Shown in pieces: positions 16,600 to 25,976 of a stretch of 64,000 nt of DNA. Each line of letters begins with the position of its first letter. Position 1 is the first letter of the stretch. The notes below the pieces were generated by a model. The model saw only the letters and a program-made list of their open reading frames with translations, did no database searches and was not told where the DNA came from. The translations under genes were made by a program, and so were the position numbers. The DNA is taken from the NCBI RefSeq assembly GCF_010501105.1, contig NZ_QVMQ01000006.1:47390-111389 (forward strand), in the 5' to 3' direction. This DNA is from Dysgonomonas sp. 511 (GTDB lineage Bacteria; Bacteroidota; Bacteroidia; Bacteroidales; Dysgonomonadaceae).

Positions 16600-16770
16600 T
16601 TAATATTCGTCATCCTCAAACTCAAACGAGGTTTCATGAGGGCTTTTTGGAGGGGGACTTTGAGCAAATCCTCTCTCTACTATTACTTCGATGGTTTCTA
16701 TTGCCGGAGCTATATAGGTTTTCGCAGTTTCTGCCATTGCTTGTTTGCTTGTTTTGTTTTCTTGTGTCAT
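16600..16770 (-). CDS. Small 56-residue protein, downstream partner of the M6 protease
   Basis: An ORF on the minus strand starting MTQENKTSKQAMAET, then KTYIAPAIETIEVIVERG, then FAQSPPPKSPHE and an acidic tail FEFEDDEY. The start is 23 bases after the protease stop on the same strand, so the two are probably cotranscribed. The phrase Y-x-A/P-P-x-I-E-x-I-E-V followed by G-F-A-x-S-P resembles short Bacteroidales proteins of unknown function that I recall having the same pattern; I cannot confirm this by search. There is no signal peptide, no membrane segment and no known motif. It was too short for standard ORF cut-offs. Confidence 0.7.
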   Translation of the reverse strand: MTQENKTSKQAMAETAKTYIAPAIETIEVIVERGFAQSPPPKSPHETSFEFEDDEY

Positions 16771-16793
16771 CACTCGTTAATTTTTATTGTTGT

Positions 16794-19700
16794 TTATTTT
16801 ACTATTATTTTTCTGCTTACAGTACAGTTTTCGGTTTCTACCTTGACCACGTAGATGCCGGAGGCTACATTGTATATTGTATCTTCTGTTGTGTTGTACA
16901 GCAGTTTACCGGCAAGATTATAAACCAGTACCCGTTTCACAGGTGTGCGCGATTGTATATACAGTGTATTGTCGAGATCATATATCGAAACTTCATCGTT
17001 GGCATCCAGTACTTCCTTCTTTGCCTGGAATACGATGCTGAAGCGTGACGTATTATCTGTGATATCGGAAGAAAACTCATATGCTTCGCCGCTTGTAAGG
17101 CTGAACATTTCATTCTGAGTGTTGTCTTTCAGCATTATATCGAAACCGTCGAAATCTTCTACAGCTATTGCTGCAATACTGTATTCTCCACTGTGATTGG
17201 TAATAAAACCAAGCGGGATTTCTGTGCCTGTTTCTATGGCGCTAAGTCCGTTGAATATCAATTTCTCGTTTTCGGCTACCGTGTAGATTGATGCGCCCGA
17301 ATTGAACATTTTACCGGAGTCGTAGCGGTCGAAACCATCTTTTGCGTTTTCGTCTGCAAAGATTACGGTACGGTCGGCTTTCTTACCATCTTTCAATTGT
17401 AAGCGGACGAGTGGCCTCTTGTCGCCGTTTTCGGTTGCCTTAAGCGTATTGCCGCTACCTGCCGTTGATTCGTCGACCATTGTGCTTTCGGTAAATCTTA
17501 ATGTTCCCGAGTTGAGTGCACGTACCCAAAAAGCTTGCATTGCAGGGATATATCGTAAAGAGTAGCCCAGGTCGTCGGGATCGCTCAGTCCACTTTCGCT
17601 GTTGTATGTATAGAAATGATAGGCATCGGTTCGGGTACGATACCAGATTGTCGGTTCCAAAAATGCATTTGCTGCACTTATGGCGTTCCAGTCGATGTGC
17701 GACAAGTACGGATTACCCACAAGGTTGAAGCCGGCTTTGGCTACACCGGTACTGCGGGTAAGCGGTATTTCTACGTCTCCGGTGTTTGGTATGCCAGCGA
17801 AAGGGAATCTTGTATTGCCGGTACCTTCGGTATATAGGACATAGCCTTTGCCCGGAACGAGCGTATTTTCGCTGCCTGCAATATTTACCCAACCGTTGAT
17901 TCTTGGGTCGGATGCGCTATATGGTGTCGTGCGTGTTTCGTCGCTGTACTCTACAAAGCCGGCGGCAGCCAATGTTGTGTTTGCTTTAGCTGCGGTTATA
18001 GGGCTGCTAATATACCAGGTGCGTCCTTTGGCAAGAGTCAGCGAAGGAGGTTCACTTACCTGTATTGTTTTTGTCGCTGTGTTTTCGCCTGATTGGTTTG
18101 CAATTTTAAGCTTGACAGTATAGATGCCTCCATCACTATACGTATGAGTAGGATGCTTCTCCGTAGAAGTATGGCCATCGCCGAAATCCCAAAAGTATGC
18201 AATGTTCGAAATTTCTGGCGAAGTATTGGTGAACGTTACCGGGATACCTGCATCCTGCGATGTTTCTACCGTAAATGATGGTTGGGGAATAATTAAAGTA
18301 CAGGCAGTAGGGAAAAGAGCGAGTGTACAACTACTAGAAAAAAAGTTGGGATTAGATGCCGTATTAATTAGTGTTACATTATCTTCAATGGTAATCGTAG
18401 ACGACCGTACTCCGAAAATATCCATTATATTAGGTGAATAATAAACCTCATATCCAATAAAAAACTCGGAAGGTACAATAATTGGCGTAGCAAAAGTGAG
18501 TGTATTATCGCCTGTTTTCAATTGGCTAAAGGCGAAATCTTCACTGTAAAGTACTTTATTTGGTAGCCCATTACTACCTTTATTCCATAGTTTCATTGTT
18601 ATTTTTGCATAATTCGGATCATTCGAATTATTTTGCAATGCACATATTTTTATTTTAAATCCGGTTATTTTTTGAGCTTCTTCCAAATTATAATATGCTG
18701 CAAAGTTCTTATAATTAGAAGTATTGGTGCCGTAAGTATAGCTATTTTTACCTCCATGAAGATAAACTGAATTGGTTACGGCATATAGCTCACTTTCATC
18801 CCAGCATACAATGCCTTTGTAGTCGGTGAGGTCAACAGCTATTTCATTCGATTCGCCGGAAGGATTATTGTTGCTTACGGCCTTTACGGTATAATACCAA
18901 GTGGTTTTTGCGTTATCCAAATTGGTAACATCGAATGAAATTACATTACCTACATTTTTGTCCTGAAAGCCACCATTTGCATAGATTTTTGTATCTCCTT
19001 TTTTATAATATACGCTCAACAGATAGCTTTGGGTTTTGGCCGATGGGCTCCAGTTTGCTGTGAAATTCATTGGTCCAATATTATCAGCAGCGGAGGCTAC
19101 AGGACTACCCTCTTTAGGAAAGATTACGTTGAATGTCATTGTCTCGCCACCAGCCGCGCTAAACTGGTTGATTATGATACCGTCCAGACCGGCAGAGTTA
19201 TCAGACAGGAAGGCATTTGGCGAGGACCAATTGCTGAATGTAGTTAACCCTCCCTGTTTGAAAACGGCATTGGCAATAGTGCCGGAAGTAATGTTGTCTA
19301 AAGCACCCTCGCGATAGACATACATTTCGAATGGTTTCGCGCTTGTTCCAGTGGCAGATGTATTATAACCTCTCGGGTTTATTCGCGAAATGATAATACC
19401 CGCATTTGGTATCCTGGCATCGTAAACACCACCCAGTGGGCCACCTTTGCGTCTGTATTCCAATACAAAATATTCGCCTTGTGTAGAAGTCGGCGACATG
19501 ATTTTATAAGCGATCTGGTCTCCTTCCCTGTTCCAGATATCGTGGAGTGTATAGGTTCCCGAGCTGGTGATCTCGGTGATATCGGAAATAAATCGCCCGT
19601 ACTTATTGGTAATGTATGCCGATGAGCTTTGCGGAGGGGTAGCATTACTGCACATTACATCCCAACTACCTACTGGGTGCGTGATACCGCTAATTCCCGT

Positions 19701-20726
19701 ACCACTTGTACTGTACATGTAAAGATCGGGAGCGCCTAGTGTGTGGTATGTTTCGTGTACAAGAGTACTTGATTGACAATGGTTTTCGAGAAGCAGATTG
19801 TATTCCCATACCATCTTACCATTAAGCTTTACATTGTGAGTATATAAAGCCCATTTGTGAGGCCATAACAATGTACTCCAGCCTCCGGGATCTCCTTGAA
19901 TCACGAAGTTTATATTATCCACATTCCCATCGTTGTTGTAATCTAAAGTCGCTGCGGGAAATGCTGCTTCAATTTGCGACCGGCAATGTTCTATTGCATC
20001 CCTCAACAAAGTATGTTCAATAATACATCCTGCATCATCATTATTATCTATCATATAATACGAGCGTTTTTGTGGGGCTTGATACGATATGACGGTCGCA
20101 CTTCCATTTTGAGCCGGAAAGAATGTGGAGTTTATTAGGAATTGCCCATTGGATATATCCCTGAAATAACTTTTAAGGGATTGGCCTGTAGCCGTACCAT
20201 TGTATAAGGATTCTATATCGCTGTGAACTTTTATAAAATCCGGTTCGTCGGAAAATGTAATATAGATAACGATATTGTTCATTGTTCCTGCACGCAGAGT
20301 TGTCGACTTCGTCTGCGCATTTTTTAATCTGTCGCTTAAATCTTTTTTTTTGGGTACAGCATTAAACTTCTCGCGGAGCTGCACCCATTTTTCAGCGGAA
20401 ATATTAATGTTGGGGTCAATACCGAAGTCTTGTGCATCTTTCGTGCGCCGCATACCGTTCGTTTGCACATAAACGATGTCGGTAGGTACAAGTTCGCCGT
20501 CTCTTAGTGTGGCATACACAACCCATCCTTCAGGATTGCGGAGCAATGTAAAACCATCGGCATCGTGTACACGATTGTGATACTCGTCGCCGGTAACAAA
20601 AAGGTTAAGGACTGTGCCGTCAGGCTGTGTCACTTTTACCGGATAATTCTCGATCCATGCTGCATGTACCGAAACCGATAGGCATAAAAAAATAAAAATA
20701 AGGCAAATGTTTCTCATTTGATACAT
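16794..20726 (-). CDS. M6-type metalloprotease with PKD and type IX secretion sorting domains
   Basis: A 1310-residue secreted protease. A signal peptide (ending SVSVHAA) is followed by the N-terminal region typical of Bacteroidota M6 proteins (VTQPDGTVLNLFVTGDEYHNR). The zinc motif HETYH is at about residue 324 in TLVHETYHTLGAPDLY. Further on come a fibronectin-like segment, a PKD domain (FWDFGDGHTSTEKHPTHTYS) and a C-terminal domain ending SGIYVVKVETENCTVSRKIIVK. That last part is the SGIYVVK-type sorting domain that type IX secretion recognises, so the enzyme is probably exported and anchored at the surface. The start may instead be the Met three codons in (20717). A small gene follows directly. 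Cargo processing or host protein digestion is possible; the target is unknown. Confidence 0.87.
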   Translation of the reverse strand: MYQMRNICLIFIFLCLSVSVHAAWIENYPVKVTQPDGTVLNLFVTGDEYHNRVHDADGFTLLRNPEGWVVYATLRDGELVPTDIVYVQTNGMRRTKDAQDFGIDPNINISAEKWVQLREKFNAVPKKKDLSDRLKNAQTKSTTLRAGTMNNIVIYITFSDEPDFIKVHSDIESLYNGTATGQSLKSYFRDISNGQFLINSTFFPAQNGSATVISYQAPQKRSYYMIDNNDDAGCIIEHTLLRDAIEHCRSQIEAAFPAATLDYNNDGNVDNINFVIQGDPGGWSTLLWPHKWALYTHNVKLNGKMVWEYNLLLENHCQSSTLVHETYHTLGAPDLYMYSTSGTGISGITHPVGSWDVMCSNATPPQSSSAYITNKYGRFISDITEITSSGTYTLHDIWNREGDQIAYKIMSPTSTQGEYFVLEYRRKGGPLGGVYDARIPNAGIIISRINPRGYNTSATGTSAKPFEMYVYREGALDNITSGTIANAVFKQGGLTTFSNWSSPNAFLSDNSAGLDGIIINQFSAAGGETMTFNVIFPKEGSPVASAADNIGPMNFTANWSPSAKTQSYLLSVYYKKGDTKIYANGGFQDKNVGNVISFDVTNLDNAKTTWYYTVKAVSNNNPSGESNEIAVDLTDYKGIVCWDESELYAVTNSVYLHGGKNSYTYGTNTSNYKNFAAYYNLEEAQKITGFKIKICALQNNSNDPNYAKITMKLWNKGSNGLPNKVLYSEDFAFSQLKTGDNTLTFATPIIVPSEFFIGYEVYYSPNIMDIFGVRSSTITIEDNVTLINTASNPNFFSSSCTLALFPTACTLIIPQPSFTVETSQDAGIPVTFTNTSPEISNIAYFWDFGDGHTSTEKHPTHTYSDGGIYTVKLKIANQSGENTATKTIQVSEPPSLTLAKGRTWYISSPITAAKANTTLAAAGFVEYSDETRTTPYSASDPRINGWVNIAGSENTLVPGKGYVLYTEGTGNTRFPFAGIPNTGDVEIPLTRSTGVAKAGFNLVGNPYLSHIDWNAISAANAFLEPTIWYRTRTDAYHFYTYNSESGLSDPDDLGYSLRYIPAMQAFWVRALNSGTLRFTESTMVDESTAGSGNTLKATENGDKRPLVRLQLKDGKKADRTVIFADENAKDGFDRYDSGKMFNSGASIYTVAENEKLIFNGLSAIETGTEIPLGFITNHSGEYSIAAIAVEDFDGFDIMLKDNTQNEMFSLTSGEAYEFSSDITDNTSRFSIVFQAKKEVLDANDEVSIYDLDNTLYIQSRTPVKRVLVYNLAGKLLYNTTEDTIYNVASGIYVVKVETENCTVSRKIIVK

Positions 20727-20789
20727 AGTTTGTAAGTGTCTGATGCGTATAATAGTAGTCTTAGCTTTTTAGAGATATTGAATGTTATG

Positions 20790-20797
20790 CAAATATA
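20790..20797 (-). promoter_or_regulatory. -7 box of the M6 protease operon
   Basis: The minus strand reads TATATTTG, a perfect TAnnTTTG, about 64 bases before the protease start, in AT-rich DNA. Confidence 0.6.
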
Positions 20798-20922
20798 GTA
20801 ATTTTTGAAATAATTCTTAAATTTTAATAATATGGCGTCTTTTTTATAAAAAAGTATTCATTATCCCGTTCTGAAAGACGTTTTCCCGTATTTCAGATAG
20901 GCACACATCGCTTTTACGAAAT

Positions 20923-20940
20923 ATCACTACAAGTAGTGAT
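20923..20940. promoter_or_regulatory. Palindromic operator candidate upstream of the TonB receptor
   Basis: ATCACTAC-AA-GTAGTGAT has perfect 8-bp arms and a two-base spacer. It touches the -33 position of the promoter that follows, where a bound protein would block polymerase. Confidence 0.6.
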
Positions 20941-20970
20941 TGACTTCCCCCGAAGCATTCTGTACTTTTG
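20940..20970 (+). promoter_or_regulatory. Promoter of the TonB receptor-AmpG-HemN operon
   Basis: TTGA at 20940 and TACTTTTG at 20963-20970 match the Bacteroidales -33 (TTTG/TTG) and -7 (TAnnTTTG) elements with a 20-base interval. Transcription would start about 35 bases before the receptor ATG. Confidence 0.7.
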
Positions 20971-21010
20971 CACATCAACTTGAGTCAAAGACTATCATTA
21001 GAAACAAAGC

Positions 21011-23107
21011 ATGATTTATAAAAGGATTCTTTTATTACTGTTTACCGTTTGCCTGTATTTTCCAACAATATCTGCTGAAGGAGGAAACCCCGTTTCCGAT
21101 TCTGTGGTGTTGTCTTATACCGGAAAGGCAGTCGTGATAGAATCTTTTAAACAAAACAGCGACCTCTATTTGCAACCTGTTGCCGCCTCCTTGCTCACAG
21201 CACAAGAGGTAAAAGACTTCAACCTTGTAAATATAAAGGAGATAACCTCACTCACGCCCAATCTTTTTATTCCCGACTATGGCAGCAAGATGACTTCGCC
21301 CGTCTATATCCGCGGTATCGGTTCGCACCGCAATGCTCCATCGGTAGGCTTGTATGTAGATGGTGTGCCTTATTTCGACCGCTCGGCCTTCGATTTCAAT
21401 ATCAGCGACATAGACCGTGTAGAGGTGCTTCGTGGGCCTCAAGGGACTATCTATGGGCGCAATACGATGGGTGGTATAATCAATGTCTTTACCAAATCGC
21501 CGTTTAAATATGCAGGTACCAATGTCAGCCTCTCGGCAGGTAATTATAATAACTATTCGGGTGGCGTATCGCACTATGGCAATGTAGACAATAAGATAGG
21601 TTACGCACTTTCTGGCAACTATATGCATTCGGGTGGATACTTCCAAAATACGACTGTCGGCAAAAAAGCCGATCCTATAGATGCCGTGTCTATGCGCACA
21701 CGCCTCAGTTGGCGCATCCGTCCGCGACTGTCGGCACACCTTATACTGGCATACGAATATTCCGACCAGAACGGTTATCCCTATCGTGTGCTGCATAAAG
21801 AAACAGGGGAGGTAGACCCCGTAAACTATAACGAGCCCAGCTTCTTCCGCCGCAATATGTCTACCAATGGGCTGAATATAGAATATGTAACCGATGCCTA
21901 TAAACTTTCGTCGCAAAGCTCGTTCCAGTTTTTCAATGGTACACAGGGTTTGGATCAGGATTTTTCGCCAAAAGATTTGTATTTTGTAGATTTCTACCAG
22001 CGTCAGCAGATGTATTCGCAGGAGTTTAATGTAAAGTCGCTGAAGGAAGACAGCCGTTACCATTGGCAGTTCGGATTGTTTGGTTTCCACCAGAATTATT
22101 ACCAGACCAACGATACCGACAACCGTACTACCGGCGGACATACCATACAAAGTGCGCACAATCCTACAACGGGCTTCGCCGCCTATCACCAGTCGACGGT
22201 CAACGACCTGTTTATCCGCAACCTATCGCTGATTTTGGGCGTGCGTTACGACCGCGAGCGTGCTAAACTGACAATGGACAGGATAAAGCCAGCAGAAACC
22301 GAACCAACGGTATATGGCAAGGCCTCCTTCTCTCAATTCACGCCGAAGGGCTCTTTACAGTACTCTTTCAGCAAAGATGGAATGGCATATTTCTCTGTTT
22401 CGCGCGGATATAAGACCGGAGGATTCAACAATACTGCCGAAACGGAAGAAGACCGCATATTCGATCCCGAACATAGCTGGAGCTACGAGGTGGGTGCTAA
22501 GTCGGGCTTTTGGGGCAAACTGCTGTTTGTGGATATGAGTTTGTTTTATATCAACTGGAACGACCAGCAGATTTCGCAAACCAAACCAAGCGGACAAGGC
22601 TTTGTTATAAAAAATGCAGGTAAATCGGTGAGCAAAGGCGTGGAACTGTCGGTAATGCTAAATCCTGTGAAAAATGTAAGCTTACAAGCTGCTTACGGCT
22701 ACACAAGCGCCAAATATAAAGACCACAAGGATTATAATGCAAAGACGGAGGCAACCACCGTTTACGATGGCAACTACCTGCCTATGGTTCCCCGGCACAC
22801 CCTTTCGGTAGCAGCTAATTATGTGTTGCATATCCCGTGGGTGTGGCTCGACAATATTACCTTCAATGCACAATATGCAGGAGCGGGTAAGCTGTATTGG
22901 ACGGATAAGAACGATTATACACAGCCATATTATGGGCAATATAACGGTAAGATATCTTTTGCAAAGGATAATTTTTCAATCGGCCTGTGGGCAAAAAACA
23001 TAACGGGAAAAGAATATATATCGTATTATTTTTCCACATCGGGCGGGCATTATGTACAAAAGGGCAAGCCGTTTACCTTCGGGGTGAACTTAAATGTTAA
23101 ATTTTGA
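21011..23107 (+). CDS. TonB-dependent outer-membrane receptor
   Basis: A 698-residue TonB-dependent receptor of the small-ligand (siderophore, heme, cobalamin) type, not SusC. After a signal peptide (ending PTISAEG) and a short linker comes the plug domain: SLTPNLFIPDYGSK, VYIRGIGSHRNAPSVGLYVDG, then VEVLRGPQGTIYGRNTMGGIINV near residues 135-160. The rest is a 22-strand barrel with C-terminal FGVNLNVKF. It lacks the carboxypeptidase-like N-terminal domain of SusC and has no SusD partner. It leads an apparent operon with an AmpG-like transporter and HemN, which suggests a porphyrin-type ligand. A palindrome sits over its promoter. Confidence 0.92.
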   Translation: MIYKRILLLLFTVCLYFPTISAEGGNPVSDSVVLSYTGKAVVIESFKQNSDLYLQPVAASLLTAQEVKDFNLVNIKEITSLTPNLFIPDYGSKMTSPVYIRGIGSHRNAPSVGLYVDGVPYFDRSAFDFNISDIDRVEVLRGPQGTIYGRNTMGGIINVFTKSPFKYAGTNVSLSAGNYNNYSGGVSHYGNVDNKIGYALSGNYMHSGGYFQNTTVGKKADPIDAVSMRTRLSWRIRPRLSAHLILAYEYSDQNGYPYRVLHKETGEVDPVNYNEPSFFRRNMSTNGLNIEYVTDAYKLSSQSSFQFFNGTQGLDQDFSPKDLYFVDFYQRQQMYSQEFNVKSLKEDSRYHWQFGLFGFHQNYYQTNDTDNRTTGGHTIQSAHNPTTGFAAYHQSTVNDLFIRNLSLILGVRYDRERAKLTMDRIKPAETEPTVYGKASFSQFTPKGSLQYSFSKDGMAYFSVSRGYKTGGFNNTAETEEDRIFDPEHSWSYEVGAKSGFWGKLLFVDMSLFYINWNDQQISQTKPSGQGFVIKNAGKSVSKGVELSVMLNPVKNVSLQAAYGYTSAKYKDHKDYNAKTEATTVYDGNYLPMVPRHTLSVAANYVLHIPWVWLDNITFNAQYAGAGKLYWTDKNDYTQPYYGQYNGKISFAKDNFSIGLWAKNITGKEYISYYFSTSGGHYVQKGKPFTFGVNLNVKF

Positions 23108-23242
23108 AATAAGTTGAAAGTTGAAAATGCGGACTAAAAAGAGATAGTGCGAAATATTCATTTTCAACTAAAAAATATGGATACACTTCGTCTTTTCTGA
23201 TTTGAAATTCGAAAGAGAATAGTAAAAGAACTTGTAACTAAA

Positions 23243-24487
23243 ATGAACGTAGACACACCAAAAGGATACAAATTATTCACTTTTTTCTGCCTCTACATAG
23301 CGCAGAAGATACCTATGAGCTTTTTCTCAACGGTGATCCCTGTCATTATGCGGCAGCAGAATTTCTCGCTTGAGACAATCGGATTGCTGCAACTGCTCAA
23401 ACTGCCGTGGATACTCAAATTCCTGTGGTCGCCAGTAGTCGACCGTTCCACATACCGCCTCAACGATTTCAAGGCGTGGATTTTCTCATCCGAACTGATA
23501 TATGCCTGCATTATCTTCAGCATTGCCTTTCTCGACCTCAGCGCTACACCTCAACTGATTATTGGCCTTGTGATAGTTTCGTTTATTGCCTCTGCCACAC
23601 AGGATATAGCCACCGATGCCCTTGCGGTTATCTCTTTCAACAAGAAAGATAAAAGCCTGGTGAACAGCATGCAGTCGATGGGCGGCTTTGCCGGTACTAT
23701 GATCGGTAGCGGCGCATTGCTCTTACTTTACAACAAGGTAGGGTGGGGCAACCTCTTGCCATATCTTGCCCTTTTTGTATTGATTGCGGTCATTCCCCTT
23801 ATCTTTTTCCGTATGGGTGCGAAGGGCACGATAATAAAGCCGAAACAACAGGAACGCCCAACCAAAGACGATATACTCGGTTTCTTCAAGCAAAAAGGGA
23901 TATGGAAACAGGTCGTGTTCCTCTTTCTCTACTACGCAGGGCTTATCGGGGTGCTTGCCATGCTCAAACCCATGCTGGTAGACTATGGATATAGCATGAA
24001 AGATATTGGTATCATGTCGGGCATTGTAGGTACATTCATCGGTTGCCTTGCATCCTTTGCCGGTGGGTTCGTTGTGCGCAAAATAGGACGGCATACTTCG
24101 CGTGTGCTGTTTGCCGTTTTCACTTTCGTTACTACCATATATTTCTGCCTGCTGATAAATGTCATCCCTGTAAATATAGCTACGCTGCACTTGGGTATCT
24201 CCCTTCTGTGGGGCAGTTATGGGCTGTCGGTCATTGTGGTATATACCACCGCAATGGACTGTGTACGCCCCGGCTACGAGGGAACCGACTTTACGATACA
24301 AACCGTTATTACCCACCTTAGCGGTATCATTATGGGAGTGAGTTCGGGAAAGATAGCAGCCATGATAACCTATAAAGGGCTTTTTGTGGTAGAAATGTTT
24401 ATCGCACTGGCATCACTTTTGTTCATACTATTTGTGTTTAAACTAAAAGCACCAAAGGAAAAAGATGAAACAAGAATTACTGAATAA
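23243..24487 (+). CDS. AmpG-like (PAT family) MFS transporter
   Basis: A 414-residue inner-membrane transporter with 12 predicted segments. The sequence LETIGLLQLLKLPWILKFLWSP near residue 45 and ATQDIATDALAV near residue 117 are characteristic of AmpG/PAT-family importers, which carry muropeptides in Enterobacteria. The 3' end overlaps the hemN start by 23 bases, so translation is coupled. Between the receptor and this gene a GTTGAAAATG / CATTTTCAAC inverted repeat lies in 135 bases of spacer. Sitting between an outer-membrane receptor and a porphyrinogen oxidase, it may import a tetrapyrrole rather than muropeptide; that is inference. Confidence 0.85.
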   Translation: MNVDTPKGYKLFTFFCLYIAQKIPMSFFSTVIPVIMRQQNFSLETIGLLQLLKLPWILKFLWSPVVDRSTYRLNDFKAWIFSSELIYACIIFSIAFLDLSATPQLIIGLVIVSFIASATQDIATDALAVISFNKKDKSLVNSMQSMGGFAGTMIGSGALLLLYNKVGWGNLLPYLALFVLIAVIPLIFFRMGAKGTIIKPKQQERPTKDDILGFFKQKGIWKQVVFLFLYYAGLIGVLAMLKPMLVDYGYSMKDIGIMSGIVGTFIGCLASFAGGFVVRKIGRHTSRVLFAVFTFVTTIYFCLLINVIPVNIATLHLGISLLWGSYGLSVIVVYTTAMDCVRPGYEGTDFTIQTVITHLSGIIMGVSSGKIAAMITYKGLFVVEMFIALASLLFILFVFKLKAPKEKDETRITE

Positions 24488-25832
24488 GTACAGCGTGCCT
24501 GTACCCCGCTACACGAGCTATCCGCCTGCCAATTTTTTCAACGAGGGCTTCGATGCCCTGTCGTATCAAGATGCCATAATTGCATCCAACGGGCAAGAGC
24601 CGGAACATATATCCATTTATATCCATATCCCATTCTGTTTCCAGATGTGTTATTATTGCGGTTGCAATGCGCAACTTTACCAAAAGCCTGCCGTAACCCA
24701 AAGCTATATAGATGCGCTGAAAAAGGAAATAAAAATGGTGCTTCCCCTGCTCGACCGTAGCCGTAAGATATCACAAATCCATTACGGAGGTGGCACGCCG
24801 ACTTCGCAGCCCGTGCCGGTGTTGAAAGAGTTGAACGGGATGTTCCTCTCGGAGTTCGACTGTATCGAAAATCCCGAAATAGCCATCGAATGCCATCCGG
24901 GCTACATGAATGCCGCTTATTGGGACGAACTGACCGATGCAGGCTTCAACCGGATAAGCATAGGCATACAAGACTTTGATGAAGAGGTTCTCCGCACATC
25001 TAACCGTAAGCATTCGCGCCTGCCGATAGAAGAGATTATCAGCATGTTGCGCAGCAAGGGGATAGCTGTAAATATGGACTTTATATATGGTTTGCCCAAG
25101 CAGACTCCCGAATCGTTTGCCCGCACTATCGGCAAAGCCATTGCCCTGAAACCCGACCGTGTGGTTACATTCTCCTATGCCCATGTGCCGTGGGTAAACC
25201 CGTTGCAAATGAAGCTGGAAGAAGCAGGATTGCCTACTGTGGAGGTGAAAAGCGAGATATTCCGGTCGGCAAAACATTTGCTGACCAACGAAGGATATAA
25301 AGCTATCGGGCTCGACCACTTTGTGTTGCCCGGCGACGAACTATATAAGGCATCGCAGTCGAAAGCATTGCACCGCAACTTTCAGGGATATTGTACACGC
25401 CGTACTACAGGGCAGGTCTATGCTTTCGGTATAACAGGCATTAGCCAGTTGGCTACGGCTTACAGCCAGAATACGAAAGACCTTGAAACATATATCTCAT
25501 TGATAGAAAAAGGTGAATTTCCTGTGACCAAAGGTTATACACTCAATAGGGAGGAGCAAATAACGCGCACCGTTATCTCCGAACTGATGTGTAATTATAC
25601 AATTGATTGGAACGATATAGCGGACAATCTACATTTATCAGCCGATGAGGTTAAGTCTGCTATCAATTATAATAAAGAAGCTTTAGACGATTTTGCCAAA
25701 GACGGCATTATTGAATATGATGACAATCATATAGCCATCATGCCCGATGCCACACCTTTTGTGCGCAATGTGGCTGCCTCTTTCGATAGGTTGTATAAGG
25801 GGAATGAGAGCCGGTATTCGAAATCTATATAA
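24465..25832 (+). CDS. hemN: Oxygen-independent coproporphyrinogen III oxidase (HemN)
   Basis: A 455-residue radical SAM enzyme that converts coproporphyrinogen III to protoporphyrinogen IX without oxygen. It aligns along its length with E. coli HemN from memory: VPRYTSYPPA at the N-terminus, the 4Fe-4S motif CFQMCYYCGC (C58, C62, C65), HYGGGTPT, FNRISIGIQDFD, NMDFIYGLPKQTPESF, GLDHFVLPGDEL and LHRNFQGYCTRRT. The last phrases and the C67 that follows the cluster are typical of true HemN rather than HemW or ChuW/HutW proteins. Translation starts inside the transporter gene. Many Bacteroidales lack early heme biosynthesis steps, so co-expression with a receptor and importer suggests use of an external porphyrin precursor. 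Confidence 0.93.
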   Translation: MKQELLNKYSVPVPRYTSYPPANFFNEGFDALSYQDAIIASNGQEPEHISIYIHIPFCFQMCYYCGCNAQLYQKPAVTQSYIDALKKEIKMVLPLLDRSRKISQIHYGGGTPTSQPVPVLKELNGMFLSEFDCIENPEIAIECHPGYMNAAYWDELTDAGFNRISIGIQDFDEEVLRTSNRKHSRLPIEEIISMLRSKGIAVNMDFIYGLPKQTPESFARTIGKAIALKPDRVVTFSYAHVPWVNPLQMKLEEAGLPTVEVKSEIFRSAKHLLTNEGYKAIGLDHFVLPGDELYKASQSKALHRNFQGYCTRRTTGQVYAFGITGISQLATAYSQNTKDLETYISLIEKGEFPVTKGYTLNREEQITRTVISELMCNYTIDWNDIADNLHLSADEVKSAINYNKEALDDFAKDGIIEYDDNHIAIMPDATPFVRNVAASFDRLYKGNESRYSKSI

Positions 25833-25927
25833 GTAACTGTTCGGAAATATGCACGCACGGCGATCTTGTTTTGATAAAAAGATGTTATTCTTATATGCCA
25901 CTCGTTTATAAATAGAATATTTTTATC

Positions 25928-25935
25928 TAAGTTTG
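25928..25935 (+). promoter_or_regulatory. -7 box of metG
   Basis: TAAGTTTG matches TAnnTTTG 41 bases before the metG ATG. The 144-base gap from hemN is otherwise featureless. Confidence 0.55.
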
Positions 25936-25976
25936 CACATCCAAATCAAGTTGTAAAATAAACAATTTAGCACAAT

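Noticed and set aside
23107..23243. Riboswitch between the TonB receptor and the AmpG-like gene
   Set aside because: Only a simple 10-bp inverted repeat with a long loop was seen; no conserved aptamer features (for example a cobalamin B12 box) were recognised.
24465..25832. Anaerobic heme-degrading ChuW/HutW-type radical SAM enzyme
   Set aside because: Sequence follows HemN throughout, including VPRYTSYP, GLDHF and LHRNFQGY, so the biosynthetic enzyme is the better call.
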